From contig NZ_JAOXSR010000003.1 of assembly GCF_026163685.1 (NCBI RefSeq), positions 1 to 64,000 on the forward strand: 64,000 nucleotides of DNA. The letters run 5' to 3'. Both the position numbers and the translations under genes were made by a program. The DNA comes from Oerskovia flava. GTDB lineage: Bacteria > Actinomycetota > Actinomycetes > Actinomycetales > Cellulomonadaceae. The notes below the pieces were generated by a model, which was not told where the DNA came from, ran no database searches, and worked only from the letters and a program-made list of their open reading frames with translations. Shown here in pieces: positions 43,557-52,850 of the stretch (positions within the stretch are counted from its first letter, which is position 1; the number at the start of each line of letters is the position of its first letter).

Positions 43557-44846
43557 ATGACTCAGCGTAAGTTCGTTCATCGGGGTATCGCGCTCGCTGC
43601 GGCGGTCACCCTGGCACTGACGGCCTGTGGCGACGGCAACGGCGGGTCCGACGACCCGACCGAGGGCGAGGGTGGCGGCTCCGCAGAGCCGCTGGTCGTC
43701 GGAACCCTCCTGCCGATCACCGGCACGCTCGCCTTCCTCGGCCCGCCCGAGGTCGCCGGCGTCGGTGTCGCGGTCGACGAGATCAACGAGGCCGGCGGTG
43801 TGCTCGGCAACGACGTCGAGCTCGTCGAGACGGACTCCGGTGACACCACCGACCTCAACGTCTCGACGCAGAGCGCGACCGAGCTCATCAGCCAGGGCGC
43901 GAACGTCGTCATCGGCGCGGCCTCGTCCGGTGTGTCGCTCAACGTGGTCGACCAGCTCACCGAGGCCGGCGTCATGATGATCTCCCCGGCCAACACGTCC
44001 ACGACCCTGTCCGGGTACAGCCCGCTCTACTCGCGCACCGCCCCGCCGGACACGGTGCAGGGCGCCGCGCTCGGCTCGCTCATCCTGGACGAGGGCTACA
44101 CCCGCGTCGGCATGCTCGTGCAGAACGAGGACTACGGCACGGGCCTGCGCAACGTCGTCGAGGACACGCTCACCGCCGGTGGCGGCGAGATCGTCTACGG
44201 CGGCGCGGACGGCGGCCAGGAGTTCCAGCCCGGCGAGACGAACTTCTCCGCGCAGGTCACGTCACTGCTCGCGCAGGAGCCCGACGCGATCCTCATCATC
44301 GCGTTCGACGAGACCCAGGCCATCATCAGCGAGCTCGTCGGCCAGAACTGGGACATGACCACGACGTTCTACACGGATGGCAACACGGCCAGCTACGAGG
44401 ACGGGTTCGACGCCGGCACGCTCGCCGGTGCGCTCGGCACCATCCCCGGCGCCCGGGCCAACGACGAGTTCCGTGCGCTGCTCAGCGACTGGTACGAGGA
44501 GAACGAGGGCAGCCCGCTCACCGACTACTCCTACGGTCCTGAGTCCTACGACGCCGTGATCCTCGCCGCGCTCGCGGCGATCCGCGGCGGGGCTACCGAC
44601 GGCCAGACGATCGCCGACAACCTGCGCGCCGTCTCCGGCTCGGAGGAGGGCTCGGTCGAGGTCGCGACCTTCGCCGAGGGTGTCGAGGCTCTCGAGAACG
44701 GCGACGAGATCAACTACCAGCCGGTCTCGGGTGTCGGCCCGATCAACGAGGACATGGACCCGTCGTCCGCCTTCATCGGCATCTACGAGTTCGACGACAA
44801 CAACGTCCCGATCTACCAGCGCTCGATCGAGGGCAACATCGGCTGA
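43557..44846 (+). CDS. livK: branched-chain amino acid-type ABC substrate-binding lipoprotein
   Basis: 429 residues. Lipoprotein signal ends at Cys24 (LALTACG). Peripla_BP_6 domain: VVGTLLPITGTLAFLGPPEV, then VLGNDVELVETDSGD and the SALGTIPGARANDEFRAL-type region near the end. The ATG has AAAGGGG upstream. It is 10 kb from the livHMGF genes on the other strand and has its own promoter region of 244 bases. It probably supplies that permease, but a different partner is possible. The ligand may be another amide or urea-type compound. Confidence 0.88.
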   Translation: MTQRKFVHRGIALAAAVTLALTACGDGNGGSDDPTEGEGGGSAEPLVVGTLLPITGTLAFLGPPEVAGVGVAVDEINEAGGVLGNDVELVETDSGDTTDLNVSTQSATELISQGANVVIGAASSGVSLNVVDQLTEAGVMMISPANTSTTLSGYSPLYSRTAPPDTVQGAALGSLILDEGYTRVGMLVQNEDYGTGLRNVVEDTLTAGGGEIVYGGADGGQEFQPGETNFSAQVTSLLAQEPDAILIIAFDETQAIISELVGQNWDMTTTFYTDGNTASYEDGFDAGTLAGALGTIPGARANDEFRALLSDWYEENEGSPLTDYSYGPESYDAVILAALAAIRGGATDGQTIADNLRAVSGSEEGSVEVATFAEGVEALENGDEINYQPVSGVGPINEDMDPSSAFIGIYEFDDNNVPIYQRSIEGNIG

Positions 44847-44868
44847 CGTCCCTCCGCTCCACCCGGAC

Positions 44869-44905
44869 CGAGAGGCCCGGCACCGTCACGGTGCCGGGCC
44901 TCTCG
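44869..44905. terminator. terminator after the livK-type gene
   Basis: Perfect 17-base stem (CGAGAGGCCCGGCACCG and complement) with a TCA loop, 23 bases past the stop. Confidence 0.85.
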
Positions 44906-45067
44906 CGCGTGGGACGCTGCGTCGGGACGAGGCCTCACGTGCCGAGCTCGTGCGACGGAATGCTGTGGAGTTCGGGCTCAACGTGTGAGCGTCCTGGCGT
45001 CACAGCCCCGTCATCGCCGTGGCCGGGATAGCGTCCCGGCATCGGACCGTCCGAGCGAGGGGGCACC

Positions 45068-45781
45068 ATGAAGGCCGACCACTACGATCACTTCGCGGCC
45101 AGGTACGACGCCGAGAACGCGTCGAGCCTGCTCAACGCGTACTACGACCGGCCGGCCATGATCCGCCTCGCCGGCGACGTGCGCGGCCGACGCATCCTCG
45201 ACGCCGGGTGCGGCTCCGGGCCGCTGACAGCGGCGCTGCGCGACAGGGGCGCCGTCATGACCGGGTTCGACGGCAGTCCCGCGATGATCGAGCTCGCGAG
45301 CCGCAGGCTCGGCGACGACGTGCCGCTGCACGTCGCGGACCTCGCTCGGCCCCTGCCGTTCGCGGACGGTGCGTTCGACGACGTGGTCGCCTCGCTCGTG
45401 CTCCACTACCTCGAGGACTGGGTGGCGCCGTTGACGGAGCTCCGGCGGGTGCTCGCGCCTGGTGGTCGGCTCATCATCTCGGTCAACCACCCGACCGCCA
45501 GCGTGGTCAACTTCCCGGGCGAGGACTACTTCGCCACCCGGCAGTACTCCGAGGAGTTCCTGTTCGACGGCGCGCCGGGCGTGCTGACGATGTGGCACCG
45601 GCCGCTGCACGCGATGGTCGACGCATTCACGGCCGCGGGCTTCGGCATCGAGATCCTGAGCGAGCCGCGGCCCTCACCGCAGACCCCGCCCGAGCTGCTC
45701 CCACCACGCATCGTCAGTGGTGAGCGCTCGGCGTTCTTGTGCTTCATCTACTTCGTCCTCAGGAGCAGGGCCGACAACTGA
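45068..45781 (+). CDS. class I SAM-dependent methyltransferase
   Basis: 237 residues. Motif I ILDAGCGSGPLTAAL binds S-adenosylmethionine, GFDGSPAMIELA and VADLARPLPFADGAFDDVV follow, and LRRVLAPGGRLIISV is motif III. Many relatives methylate small molecules; none can be named here. Single gene between a terminator and the LytTR operon end. Confidence 0.88.
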   Translation: MKADHYDHFAARYDAENASSLLNAYYDRPAMIRLAGDVRGRRILDAGCGSGPLTAALRDRGAVMTGFDGSPAMIELASRRLGDDVPLHVADLARPLPFADGAFDDVVASLVLHYLEDWVAPLTELRRVLAPGGRLIISVNHPTASVVNFPGEDYFATRQYSEEFLFDGAPGVLTMWHRPLHAMVDAFTAAGFGIEILSEPRPSPQTPPELLPPRIVSGERSAFLCFIYFVLRSRADN

Positions 45782-45908
45782 CACGGGGGATGCCGCGTTC
45801 GCCACGGCGAGGAACGTGGCCGCCGGGACGAGCAAGGCGCGCACGGCCACCGTGCTGCGCACCATCGTCGCGACCCCGGCCCGCCTCGCGACGACCGGAC
45901 GGGCATGG

Positions 45909-46682
45909 CTACATGCCGAAGCGGCGGCGCAGCTCGCGCGCGTGCCGTCGCGAGACCTCGACGCGCGAGCGCTGCCGGTCGGCCATGACCACCACCAGCG
46001 AACCCTGGAAGTCCGGGACCAGCTCCCGCACGTGGTCGAGGTTCACCAGGTACGACCGGTGCGCCCTGAAGAAGTGCCCGCGCAGGCGTCGCTCCAGTTC
46101 GTTGAGGGACATGGTCACCAGCAGGCGCTCGTCGGCGAGCTTGAGGTAGGAGTACCCGCGAGCCGCGCTCGCGTACACGATCGAGGCGCCGTTCACGAGG
46201 ACCGTGCGCCCGTCCTTCTGCACCGGGATGCGGACCAGCGGCTCGACGTCACCGCGCGGCGCCGGGTCGGCGGACGACGGCGGAGCGGAGGCCGTGATCC
46301 CGGGCGCCGCGCCGTCGTCGGGGCCCAGCGCCCGGTCCAGCGCCCTGCGCAGCCGGTCCGCGTCGAAGGGCTTGAGGAGGTAGTCCGCCGCGGCGAGGTC
46401 GAAGGCATCGACCGCGTGGTCCGGGAAGGCGGTGGTGAAGATGACCTTCGGGGGGTCGGGCCGGTGCCGCAACGTCGCGGCGACCTCCAGCCCGGACCCA
46501 CCGGGCATCCGCACGTCCAGCAGCACCAGGTCGTAGTCGAGCGAGCTCAGCAGGAGCAGGGCCTCCTCGCCGTTGGTGGCCTCGCCCACGACCTGGACCT
46601 GCCCGACCTCCTCGAGCAGGTAGCGCAGCTCGGCCCGCGCAGGGGCCTCGTCGTCGACGATCAGGGCCTTGGGTCGCATCAT
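45909..46682 (-). CDS. LytTR-family response regulator
   Basis: 257 residues. Receiver domain about 1-120 with phosphoacceptor Asp56 (LVLLDVRMPGGSG) and acidic DDE at 10-12. LytTR DNA-binding domain about 155-257 (YSYLKLADERLLVTMSLNEL, FFRAHRSYLVNLDHV). LytTR domains bind pairs of 9-base direct repeats. Seven bases after the LytS-type kinase, so one operon. The 21-base-phased repeats at 50616-50667 are a likely target. Confidence 0.93.
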   Translation of the reverse strand: MMRPKALIVDDEAPARAELRYLLEEVGQVQVVGEATNGEEALLLLSSLDYDLVLLDVRMPGGSGLEVAATLRHRPDPPKVIFTTAFPDHAVDAFDLAAADYLLKPFDADRLRRALDRALGPDDGAAPGITASAPPSSADPAPRGDVEPLVRIPVQKDGRTVLVNGASIVYASAARGYSYLKLADERLLVTMSLNELERRLRGHFFRAHRSYLVNLDHVRELVPDFQGSLVVVMADRQRSRVEVSRRHARELRRRFGM

Positions 46683-46688
46683 CGGGCG

Positions 46689-48017
46689 TCACCTTAGCGG
46701 GATCTGCAGGTCCACGGTGGTCCCCTTCCCCGGGGTGGAGGCGACGTCGAACGAGTAGCGGTCGCCGAACAGCGAGTCGAGACGTTGGGAGATGTTCCAC
46801 AGGCCGACACCCGAGTGCTGCAGCCCGGCGGTGCCGGGACGTTCGCCGGCCAGCAGCCGGTCCAGCACCGTCGGGGCCATCCCGACGCCGTCGTCGGAGA
46901 CGCGGATCGACGTGGTCCGGGTCAGCGGGTCCACCCGGGCCCGCAGGTGGACCGTCCCGCCGGTGACCGAGTCCGCGATCCCGTGCTTGACCGCGTTCTC
47001 CACGATCGGTTGGATGACCAGCACCGGCACCCGCGCCGTCAGCACCTGCGGGTCGAGGTCGTAGCGCACGCGCAGCCGGTCGCCGAACCGCGCCTGCTCC
47101 AGCGAGACGTACGTCCGCACGAAGAAGTACTCCTGGCTGAACTCCGCGAAGTGGCCGTCCTGGCGCACCGCGTAGCGGAAGAAGTCGCTCAGCCGCAGCA
47201 GGAGCTGGCGCGACTCCTCGGGGTCGGTGCGCGACTTCGAGGCGATGGTGTTGAGGATGTTGAACAGGAAGTGCGGGTTGATCTGCGCGCGCAGCGCGTC
47301 GAGCTTCGCGTCCGAGGCGAGATGACGCTCCCGGTCCATCTCGGCCAGCTCGAGGTGCAGCGACAGCATGGACGCCATGTCGTCGACGAGCACGCGCGGT
47401 GCCGGCTCGTCGTGGACCCGGTAGACCTTGAGCGTACCGACCACCCTGTCGGCGACGGCCAGCGGAGCGACCACCGCGGTGCGCAGCGGGCAGTCTGGCT
47501 CCGGGCACCCGATCCCGTCGCGGCCGTGCACGACGACGGTGCGCTTCTTGCCGATGGCCAGGCGGGACACCCGGGTCTGCAGCGTCCCGCCCACGTGGTG
47601 GTGGTCCGCGCCCGGTCCGACGAACGCGAGCACCTGCTCGGTGTCCGTGATGGCGATGGCGTCCCCGCCGAGGAGCGGTCGGATGAGCTGGGCGGTCCTG
47701 CGCGCAGCGTCGAGGGTGAGGCCGTTGCGCAGCGGCATCGAGCGGCCCGCGGCGGCGATGGTGAGCCCGTCGCGCACTCCGCGCGGGTCTCGCGGTCGGC
47801 GCGCCGAAGATCGCGACCGCTTCCGTGTGGTGGCCCCGCTGCGCGGCCCACGCAGGGCGGACGGGTACCCGAGCACCACGACGGTGGTCACCACGAGCCC
47901 CGCCGCCAGGGTCGGCAGCACCCCGAGGGCGGGAGCGACCAGGACCTGTGTGATCAGGTAGACGGCTCCCCACGCCACGACGAGCACCCCGGCCAGCAGC
48001 CGGCTACCCCCGCGCAC
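46689..48017 (-). CDS. LytS-type sensor histidine kinase
   Basis: 442 residues. Two membrane helices at about 7-28 and 33-52, shorter than the five-helix LytS receptor. A GAF-like domain (about 100-225) includes a C-x4-C cluster (GCPEPDCPL). The kinase core has AQINPHFLFNILN with phospho-His at about 249 and an ATPase domain starting IVENAVKHG. Its start overlaps the symporter gene end by 14 bases. The cysteine pair suggests redox or metal input, but that is inference. Confidence 0.9.
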   Translation of the reverse strand: MRGGSRLLAGVLVVAWGAVYLITQVLVAPALGVLPTLAAGLVVTTVVVLGYPSALRGPRSGATTRKRSRSSARRPRDPRGVRDGLTIAAAGRSMPLRNGLTLDAARRTAQLIRPLLGGDAIAITDTEQVLAFVGPGADHHHVGGTLQTRVSRLAIGKKRTVVVHGRDGIGCPEPDCPLRTAVVAPLAVADRVVGTLKVYRVHDEPAPRVLVDDMASMLSLHLELAEMDRERHLASDAKLDALRAQINPHFLFNILNTIASKSRTDPEESRQLLLRLSDFFRYAVRQDGHFAEFSQEYFFVRTYVSLEQARFGDRLRVRYDLDPQVLTARVPVLVIQPIVENAVKHGIADSVTGGTVHLRARVDPLTRTTSIRVSDDGVGMAPTVLDRLLAGERPGTAGLQHSGVGLWNISQRLDSLFGDRYSFDVASTPGKGTTVDLQIPLR

Positions 48018-49704
48018 GTCGCTCCCTCCGATCCGCTCGTTGCCGCCGGTTCTCCGCCACGACCAGCCGAGCCAGGCGCTCCGCGTGCCGGTCCGCGGCG
48101 GTGCCGTGCATGATCAGCCAGGACTTCTCCACGTCCGGTGGCGGTGTGGTGCGCAGGGAGACGAACACGGCCACGGCGGCAGCCAGGGGAGCCGCCACGA
48201 GGGTGGGCGTCACCAGCGCCTCGCGCAGCAGCCCACCGGTGGCGAACAGTCCCGCCGTGAACATCGCCACGGCGACGCCCATGCCCGTGACCATGCCCGC
48301 CACGGCGCCCGCCGCCGTCGACCGCGGCCACCAGATCGCGAGCAGGAACACGGGGGTCAGCGCCGACCCGGCCACCGCGAAGGCCCACGTCACCATGGTC
48401 GCCACGATCGACGGTGTGGCCGCGGTGAAGGTCTCGGGCCGGAGCATCAGTCCCAGGCAGGCCGCCGCGCAGGCGGTGGCCAGCGTGGTGATCCGGCCGG
48501 CCAGGACGGCCTGGCGCTGGGTGGCGCGAGGGTTGATGTGCCGCTCGTAGACGTCGTGGCCCCAGGAGGCGGCGGCGGCGAGGAGCAGTCCGGCGATGGT
48601 CGACATCACCGCGATGAGGGCGCCGGCCGCGACCACGCCCAGCCCGGCGTCGCCGCCGTAGATGCGGCCGAGGACTGGCAGGGCGTGCTCCGGGACCCGC
48701 AGCACCCCGTCGACGGTGAGCTCCGCGAGCCATGGGTGGTCGTCGACGGCGGTCGGGACGATCTCGCGGGCCGCCGTGCCGAGCATGACCGCCAAGGAAT
48801 AGAAGACCCCGGCCAGGCACAGCACCCACACCGTGGTGGTGCGGGCGGCGCCACCGGTGGGAGACGTGAAGTAGCGGTTCATGACGTGCGGCAGCCCTGC
48901 GGTGCCCATCGCGAGCGTCGCGATGAGGGCGAACTGGCCGAGGCCGCCGTAGCGGGCACCGGGCTGGCCGAAGACGGCGGGGTCTCCCGGGTGCAGCGCG
49001 TTCTGCTCGGTGGCCAGCCCGCCGCCGTCCGCCGGGTTCTCCAGCGGGGCCGTCGACAGGTCGGCGACGGCCCCGCCGTAGTGGAAGCCCTCGCCGACGA
49101 CGGTCGCGGCGAGCCAGATGAGGGCGCAGAGCAGCAGCAGGAACTGCACCGCCTGCGTCCAGGTCGTGCCACGCATGCCGCCGAACGCGACGAGCCCGCT
49201 GACCACTGCGGTGGAGACGAGGATCCCGGTCGCGTACGGGGACAGGCCGAAGAGCCCGGAACCCACGAGCAGCTCCCACGTGATCCCCGAGCCCACGGCC
49301 TGCGGCACGAGATAGGAAAGGATGACGAGCTGGACCACGCCGACCGCGACGAGCCGGACCTTCTCCGACCCCAGCCGGCGGCCCAGGAAGTCCGGGATGG
49401 AGAACTCGCCGAACCGGCGCAGCGGGGCCGCGACGAAGAGCAGCACCGGGACGAACCCGGCGGCGAAGCCCACGGCGTACCAGGCGCCGTCGAGGCCGGT
49501 CGCATACACCGCGGCGGCGACGCCGAGGAACGACGCGGCTGAGAAGTAGTCCCCGCAGATCGCCCACGCGTTGGTCGCGACCCCGACCCGCTGGCCCGCC
49601 AGGTAGAAGTCGACGGTGGACGCGCCCCGCGGACGCATGACGACGGCGACCGCGGTCAGCAGGACCAGGACGCCGGCGAGCGTCAGAGCGCTGGGCCCGG
49701 TCAC
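48004..49704 (-). CDS. sodium/solute symporter (ActP-like, SSS family)
   Basis: 566 residues with about 13 membrane helices. STVDFYLAGQRVGVATNAWA and ICGDYFSAASFLGVAAAVYA are SSS signatures. MSTIAGLLLAAAASWGHDVYE is the conserved helix near the C terminus. ActP/MctC-type symporters carry acetate, pyruvate or propionate with sodium or protons. GTG start overlaps the DUF485 gene. The Arg-rich C-terminal tail is cytoplasmic. Confidence 0.9.
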   Translation of the reverse strand: MTGPSALTLAGVLVLLTAVAVVMRPRGASTVDFYLAGQRVGVATNAWAICGDYFSAASFLGVAAAVYATGLDGAWYAVGFAAGFVPVLLFVAAPLRRFGEFSIPDFLGRRLGSEKVRLVAVGVVQLVILSYLVPQAVGSGITWELLVGSGLFGLSPYATGILVSTAVVSGLVAFGGMRGTTWTQAVQFLLLLCALIWLAATVVGEGFHYGGAVADLSTAPLENPADGGGLATEQNALHPGDPAVFGQPGARYGGLGQFALIATLAMGTAGLPHVMNRYFTSPTGGAARTTTVWVLCLAGVFYSLAVMLGTAAREIVPTAVDDHPWLAELTVDGVLRVPEHALPVLGRIYGGDAGLGVVAAGALIAVMSTIAGLLLAAAASWGHDVYERHINPRATQRQAVLAGRITTLATACAAACLGLMLRPETFTAATPSIVATMVTWAFAVAGSALTPVFLLAIWWPRSTAAGAVAGMVTGMGVAVAMFTAGLFATGGLLREALVTPTLVAAPLAAAVAVFVSLRTTPPPDVEKSWLIMHGTAADRHAERLARLVVAENRRQRADRRERRARG

Positions 49705-50036
49705 GGGTGCTCATCTGTCGGGTCGGGGCCGATGGCGGGGCTGTCGTCGCGGGTGCCGTCCAGCATGCGGTGCTCGACCGCCGACGACAGGCGTGCCGCG
49801 GCGATCCCGAGGACGGCGAAGAACAGGTAGAGGCCGAAGGCGGCCACGAGGAACCCGGGGCTCATGCCGCCCGCGAGCCGTGCCTGCGACCACCAGTCCA
49901 GCGTGAGCGAGAGCACCGGGAAGGCCGCGACGGCGAGGAGGAAGACGACGAAGTAGCCGACCGCCACGCGCCGTAGCGTGCGGAAGGTGGCATCCACCTC
50001 CGCAGGGGTGTGCTGCGCGCCGACGTCGTCGTCCAT
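49701..50036 (-). CDS. DUF485-like small membrane protein, symporter partner
   Basis: 111 residues with two membrane helices (VAVGYFVVFLLAVAAFPVLS and PGFLVAAFGLYLFFAVLGIA). Position directly before an ActP-like gene with a GTGA overlap matches the YjcH/DUF485 partner of acetate symporters. First gene of the operon that ends with LytS and LytTR. Exact domain match needs a profile search. Confidence 0.75.
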   Translation of the reverse strand: MDDDVGAQHTPAEVDATFRTLRRVAVGYFVVFLLAVAAFPVLSLTLDWWSQARLAGGMSPGFLVAAFGLYLFFAVLGIAAARLSSAVEHRMLDGTRDDSPAIGPDPTDEHP

Positions 50037-50109
50037 GACCGTGCACCTTACGGAGCGTCGGCCCTCTGGACCAGTGCCGGGTGCCGCGTCGGGTCGGTCC
50101 AGGACCGAG

Positions 50110-50571
50110 TCATGACGGCGCGACGCCAGGCGTGCGCACCAGTCGGACGGCCGTGGCCAGCAGGATCACCGCTCCGCCGGTGACCATCACCAGCCCGATA
50201 CCCGGCATGGCCTGTCCCCAGGCATCGGTCGCGACGCTGATCTGGACGAGCCGGACGAGCTGCCAGCCGGCCACGAAGGCGACGCCGGCACCGGCCACGA
50301 TGCTGTGCGACACCGCGACCCAGCGCCGGGGCAGCAAGGCGCCGGCCACGGCGATGAACCCGCCGCACAGTGTCCACAACCCGGGCCCGGCCGTGCCGCT
50401 GATGCTCCCGACCGGCGTGATCACCCAGGGCAGGAGGCTCCCCACGATCACCACGAGCGCGCCGACCAGGAGGCCGATGCTGCCAGGGTGCAGGATCTGC
50501 TTGCGCTGCGTCCGCGTCCGACCCCCTGCGCGGAGCAGGTTGCCGAGGGATGCGCTCGTCGTCGAGGCCAT
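50110..50571 (-). CDS. hypothetical membrane protein, four helices
   Basis: 153 residues. A basic N terminus (GGRTRTQRKQ) is followed by four hydrophobic segments at about 33-55, 65-82, 90-110 and 125-145. No recognised domain. It is divergent from the DUF4212 gene across the LytTR-type repeat array, and 73 bases before the DUF485 gene on the same strand, so it could belong to the same regulon. Confidence 0.7.
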   Translation of the reverse strand: MASTTSASLGNLLRAGGRTRTQRKQILHPGSIGLLVGALVVIVGSLLPWVITPVGSISGTAGPGLWTLCGGFIAVAGALLPRRWVAVSHSIVAGAGVAFVAGWQLVRLVQISVATDAWGQAMPGIGLVMVTGGAVILLATAVRLVRTPGVAPS

Positions 50572-50615
50572 GGACCGACTGTAGGTGCGCAGGCCCTCGT
50601 CCGGACCCGCGGGTC

Positions 50616-50667
50616 GGCGAACGGTCCTGGCGGTTCAGCGAGCGGTCGATACCGATCGGCGAACGGT
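50616..50667. promoter_or_regulatory. 21-bp-phased direct repeats, predicted LytTR binding array
   Basis: On the minus strand ACCGTTCGCC, ACCGCTCGCT and ACCGTTCGCC begin exactly 21 bases apart (units at 50616-50625, 50637-50646 and 50658-50667). LytTR consensus is two 9-base direct repeats with about 12 bases between, so period and sequence both fit; ACCGTTCGC matches 8 of 9 consensus positions. Another copy is at 50755-50764 and an opposite-strand copy at 50704-50713. Lies between divergent genes. Confidence 0.65.
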
Positions 50668-50839
50668 CGTCGGGCGGTGGTGCACCGGTCGGGAGCCGTC
50701 CGGAGCCGTTCGCGGGACGGTCCCTGCCGTCGGGCGACCAGGTCTTGTGAGCAGTGCGAACGGTGCGATTCGCTCGGCCGGTACGGGGACGTTCCCCGGG
50801 CGACGGTGCCCGGGGTGAACGCGACGAAGGGAGCGTCCG

Positions 50840-51163
50840 ATGACCGACAGCACGCGAGAGGTCTCGCCAGATCCGGGGCCGCCACCGATCAACGGCTGGC
50901 GGCAGGAGTACTGGAAGAAGAACCTCCGGCTGATGGTGGTGCTGCTCAGCATCTGGTTCCTCGTCTCGTTCGTCTGCGGGATCCTGCTGATCGAGCAGCT
51001 GAACAACGTCGTCGTCCTCGGGTTCCCGCTGGGGCTGTGGTTCGCACAGCAGGGATCGATCTACACCTTCATCATCCTGATCCTGGTGTACACGCTGCGC
51101 ATGGACCGGCTCGATGACGAGTTCGGTGTCGCCGAGCGCGACGGGGAGGGGAACCGGCTGTGA
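50840..51163 (+). CDS. DUF4212 symporter small subunit
   Basis: 107 residues. Two membrane helices (LRLMVVLLSIWFLVSFVCGI and SIYTFIILILVYTL) with the conserved YWKKNLRL before the first and LGLWFAQQGS before the second, as in DUF4212. The TIGR03647-type small subunit always pairs with a VC_2705-type SSS protein, as here. GAAGGGAG upstream of the ATG. GTGA overlap with the next gene. Confidence 0.92.
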   Translation: MTDSTREVSPDPGPPPINGWRQEYWKKNLRLMVVLLSIWFLVSFVCGILLIEQLNNVVVLGFPLGLWFAQQGSIYTFIILILVYTLRMDRLDDEFGVAERDGEGNRL

Positions 51164-52836
51164 ACGAGATCCAGATGTGGTCGCTCGTCTTCGTGGGGTT
51201 GTCGTTCGTGGTCTACCTCACCATCGCGTGGCGCAGCCGGGTGAAGGAGACCAAGGGCTTCTACGTGGCCGGCCAGGGCATCCCGGCCGTCGCCAACGGT
51301 GCGGCCGTCGCAGCGGACTGGATGTCCGCGGCGTCGTTCATCTCCATGGCGGGCCTCATCGCCTTCATGGGGTCGGACGGCTCGGTCTACCTCATGGGCT
51401 GGACGGGTGGCTACGTGCTCCTGGCCCTGCTGCTCGCGCCCTACCTGCGCAAGTGGGGAAAGTTCACCGTCCCGGAGTTCGTCGGTGACCGCTACTCGGA
51501 GTACGTGCGGCTCATCGCGGCGGTCGCCGCGATCATCGTGTCCTTCACGTACGTGGTCGGCCAGATGCGGGGTGGCGGCATCGTGTTCAGCCGGTTCCTC
51601 AACCTGTCCATCGAGGGCGGGGTGGCCGTCGCCGCGGCGATCATCTTCCTGTACGCCGTGCTGGGCGGGATGAAGGGCATCACCTGGACCCAGGTGGCCC
51701 AGTACACGGTGATGATCGTCGCCTACCTCATCCCGGCGTGGACCATCGCGCAGAAGATGACGGGCTTCCCCGTGCCGCAGGTGACGTTCGGCCAGATCCT
51801 GGCCGAGCTCGACGCGCTGAGCGAGAAGTTCGGGCTCGCCCAGTACACCGAGGCGTTCGCCGCCCGGCCGCAGCTCGACGTCTTCCTGGTGACGTTGTCC
51901 CTGATGATCGGTACGGCCGGCCTGCCGCACGTCATCATCCGGTTCTACACGACCAAGTCCGTCCGTGGCGCACGGTTCTCCGCGTTCTGGGCACTGTTCT
52001 TCATCGGCCTGCTGTACACGACGGCACCGGCCGTGGGCGCGTTCACCAAGCTGAACCTCATGCAGTCGGTCGACGGCGTAGCGGTCGCCTCGTTGCCGGC
52101 CTGGGTGAACAACTGGGCCGCGACCGGTCTGGTGAGCGTCTCCGAGAACGCCTCGACCATCTCCACGTTGAGCAACGACCCGACGTCGGGCGCTGACCTC
52201 ATCGTGAACAACGACATCCTCGTGCTGGCCACGCCGGAGATCGCCGGCCTGCCGGCGCCGATCGTCGGCCTGGTGGCTGCGGGCGGGCTCGCAGCGGCGA
52301 TGTCGACGGCGGCCGGGCTGCTGCTCGTCATCTCGTCCTCCGTCTCGCACGACCTGTACTTCCGGGTCGTCAAGAAGGAGGCCTCGGAGTCGCAGCGCCT
52401 GCTCGTGGGCCGTGTCGCCATGGGGGCCGCGGTCGTCGTGGCGATCTACGGCGGCATCAACCCGCCGGCCTACGTCGCCCAGGTGGTCGCCTTCGCATTC
52501 GGGCTGGCAGCCTCGACGTTCTTCCCGATCCTCGTGCTGGGGATCTTCTGGAAGCGGGCCAACGCCATCGGTGCGGCGTCCGGCATGGTCACCGGTCTGG
52601 TGTTCACGGCGTCGTACATGATCTACACCCTCGACGTGTTCGGAACGTCGGCGAACGAGCACGTGCTCGGGATCTCGCCGGAGGGCATCGGGGCCATCGG
52701 CGCGCTGGTGAACATCATCGTCACGGTCGTGGTGTCGAAGCTCACGGCGCCACCGTCGGAGCACATCCAGGAGATGGTGGAGGGCATCCGCTACCCGGCT
52801 GCGCGGGTGCAGACGCCCGTTCACGAGACGGAGTAG
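51160..52836 (+). CDS. SSS-family symporter large subunit (VC_2705 type)
   Basis: 558 residues with about 13 helices. VYLTIAWRSRVKETKGFYVAG opens it, GAAVAADWMSAASFISMAGL is the SSS signature, and LLLVISSSVSHDLYFRVVKK is near the end. With the DUF4212 subunit it forms a putative sodium:carboxylate symporter, often annotated as acetate permease. GTG start coupled to the small subunit. It is not a close copy of the ActP-like protein nearby (different small subunit). Confidence 0.9.
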   Translation: MNEIQMWSLVFVGLSFVVYLTIAWRSRVKETKGFYVAGQGIPAVANGAAVAADWMSAASFISMAGLIAFMGSDGSVYLMGWTGGYVLLALLLAPYLRKWGKFTVPEFVGDRYSEYVRLIAAVAAIIVSFTYVVGQMRGGGIVFSRFLNLSIEGGVAVAAAIIFLYAVLGGMKGITWTQVAQYTVMIVAYLIPAWTIAQKMTGFPVPQVTFGQILAELDALSEKFGLAQYTEAFAARPQLDVFLVTLSLMIGTAGLPHVIIRFYTTKSVRGARFSAFWALFFIGLLYTTAPAVGAFTKLNLMQSVDGVAVASLPAWVNNWAATGLVSVSENASTISTLSNDPTSGADLIVNNDILVLATPEIAGLPAPIVGLVAAGGLAAAMSTAAGLLLVISSSVSHDLYFRVVKKEASESQRLLVGRVAMGAAVVVAIYGGINPPAYVAQVVAFAFGLAASTFFPILVLGIFWKRANAIGAASGMVTGLVFTASYMIYTLDVFGTSANEHVLGISPEGIGAIGALVNIIVTVVVSKLTAPPSEHIQEMVEGIRYPAARVQTPVHETE

Positions 52837-52850
52837 CAGCTCCTTCAGCC

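Noticed and set aside
48004-52836. The two SSS symporters as a recent gene duplication
   Set aside because: They have different small subunits (DUF485-like and DUF4212), different N-terminal motifs and little local identity; they are members of separate subfamilies.
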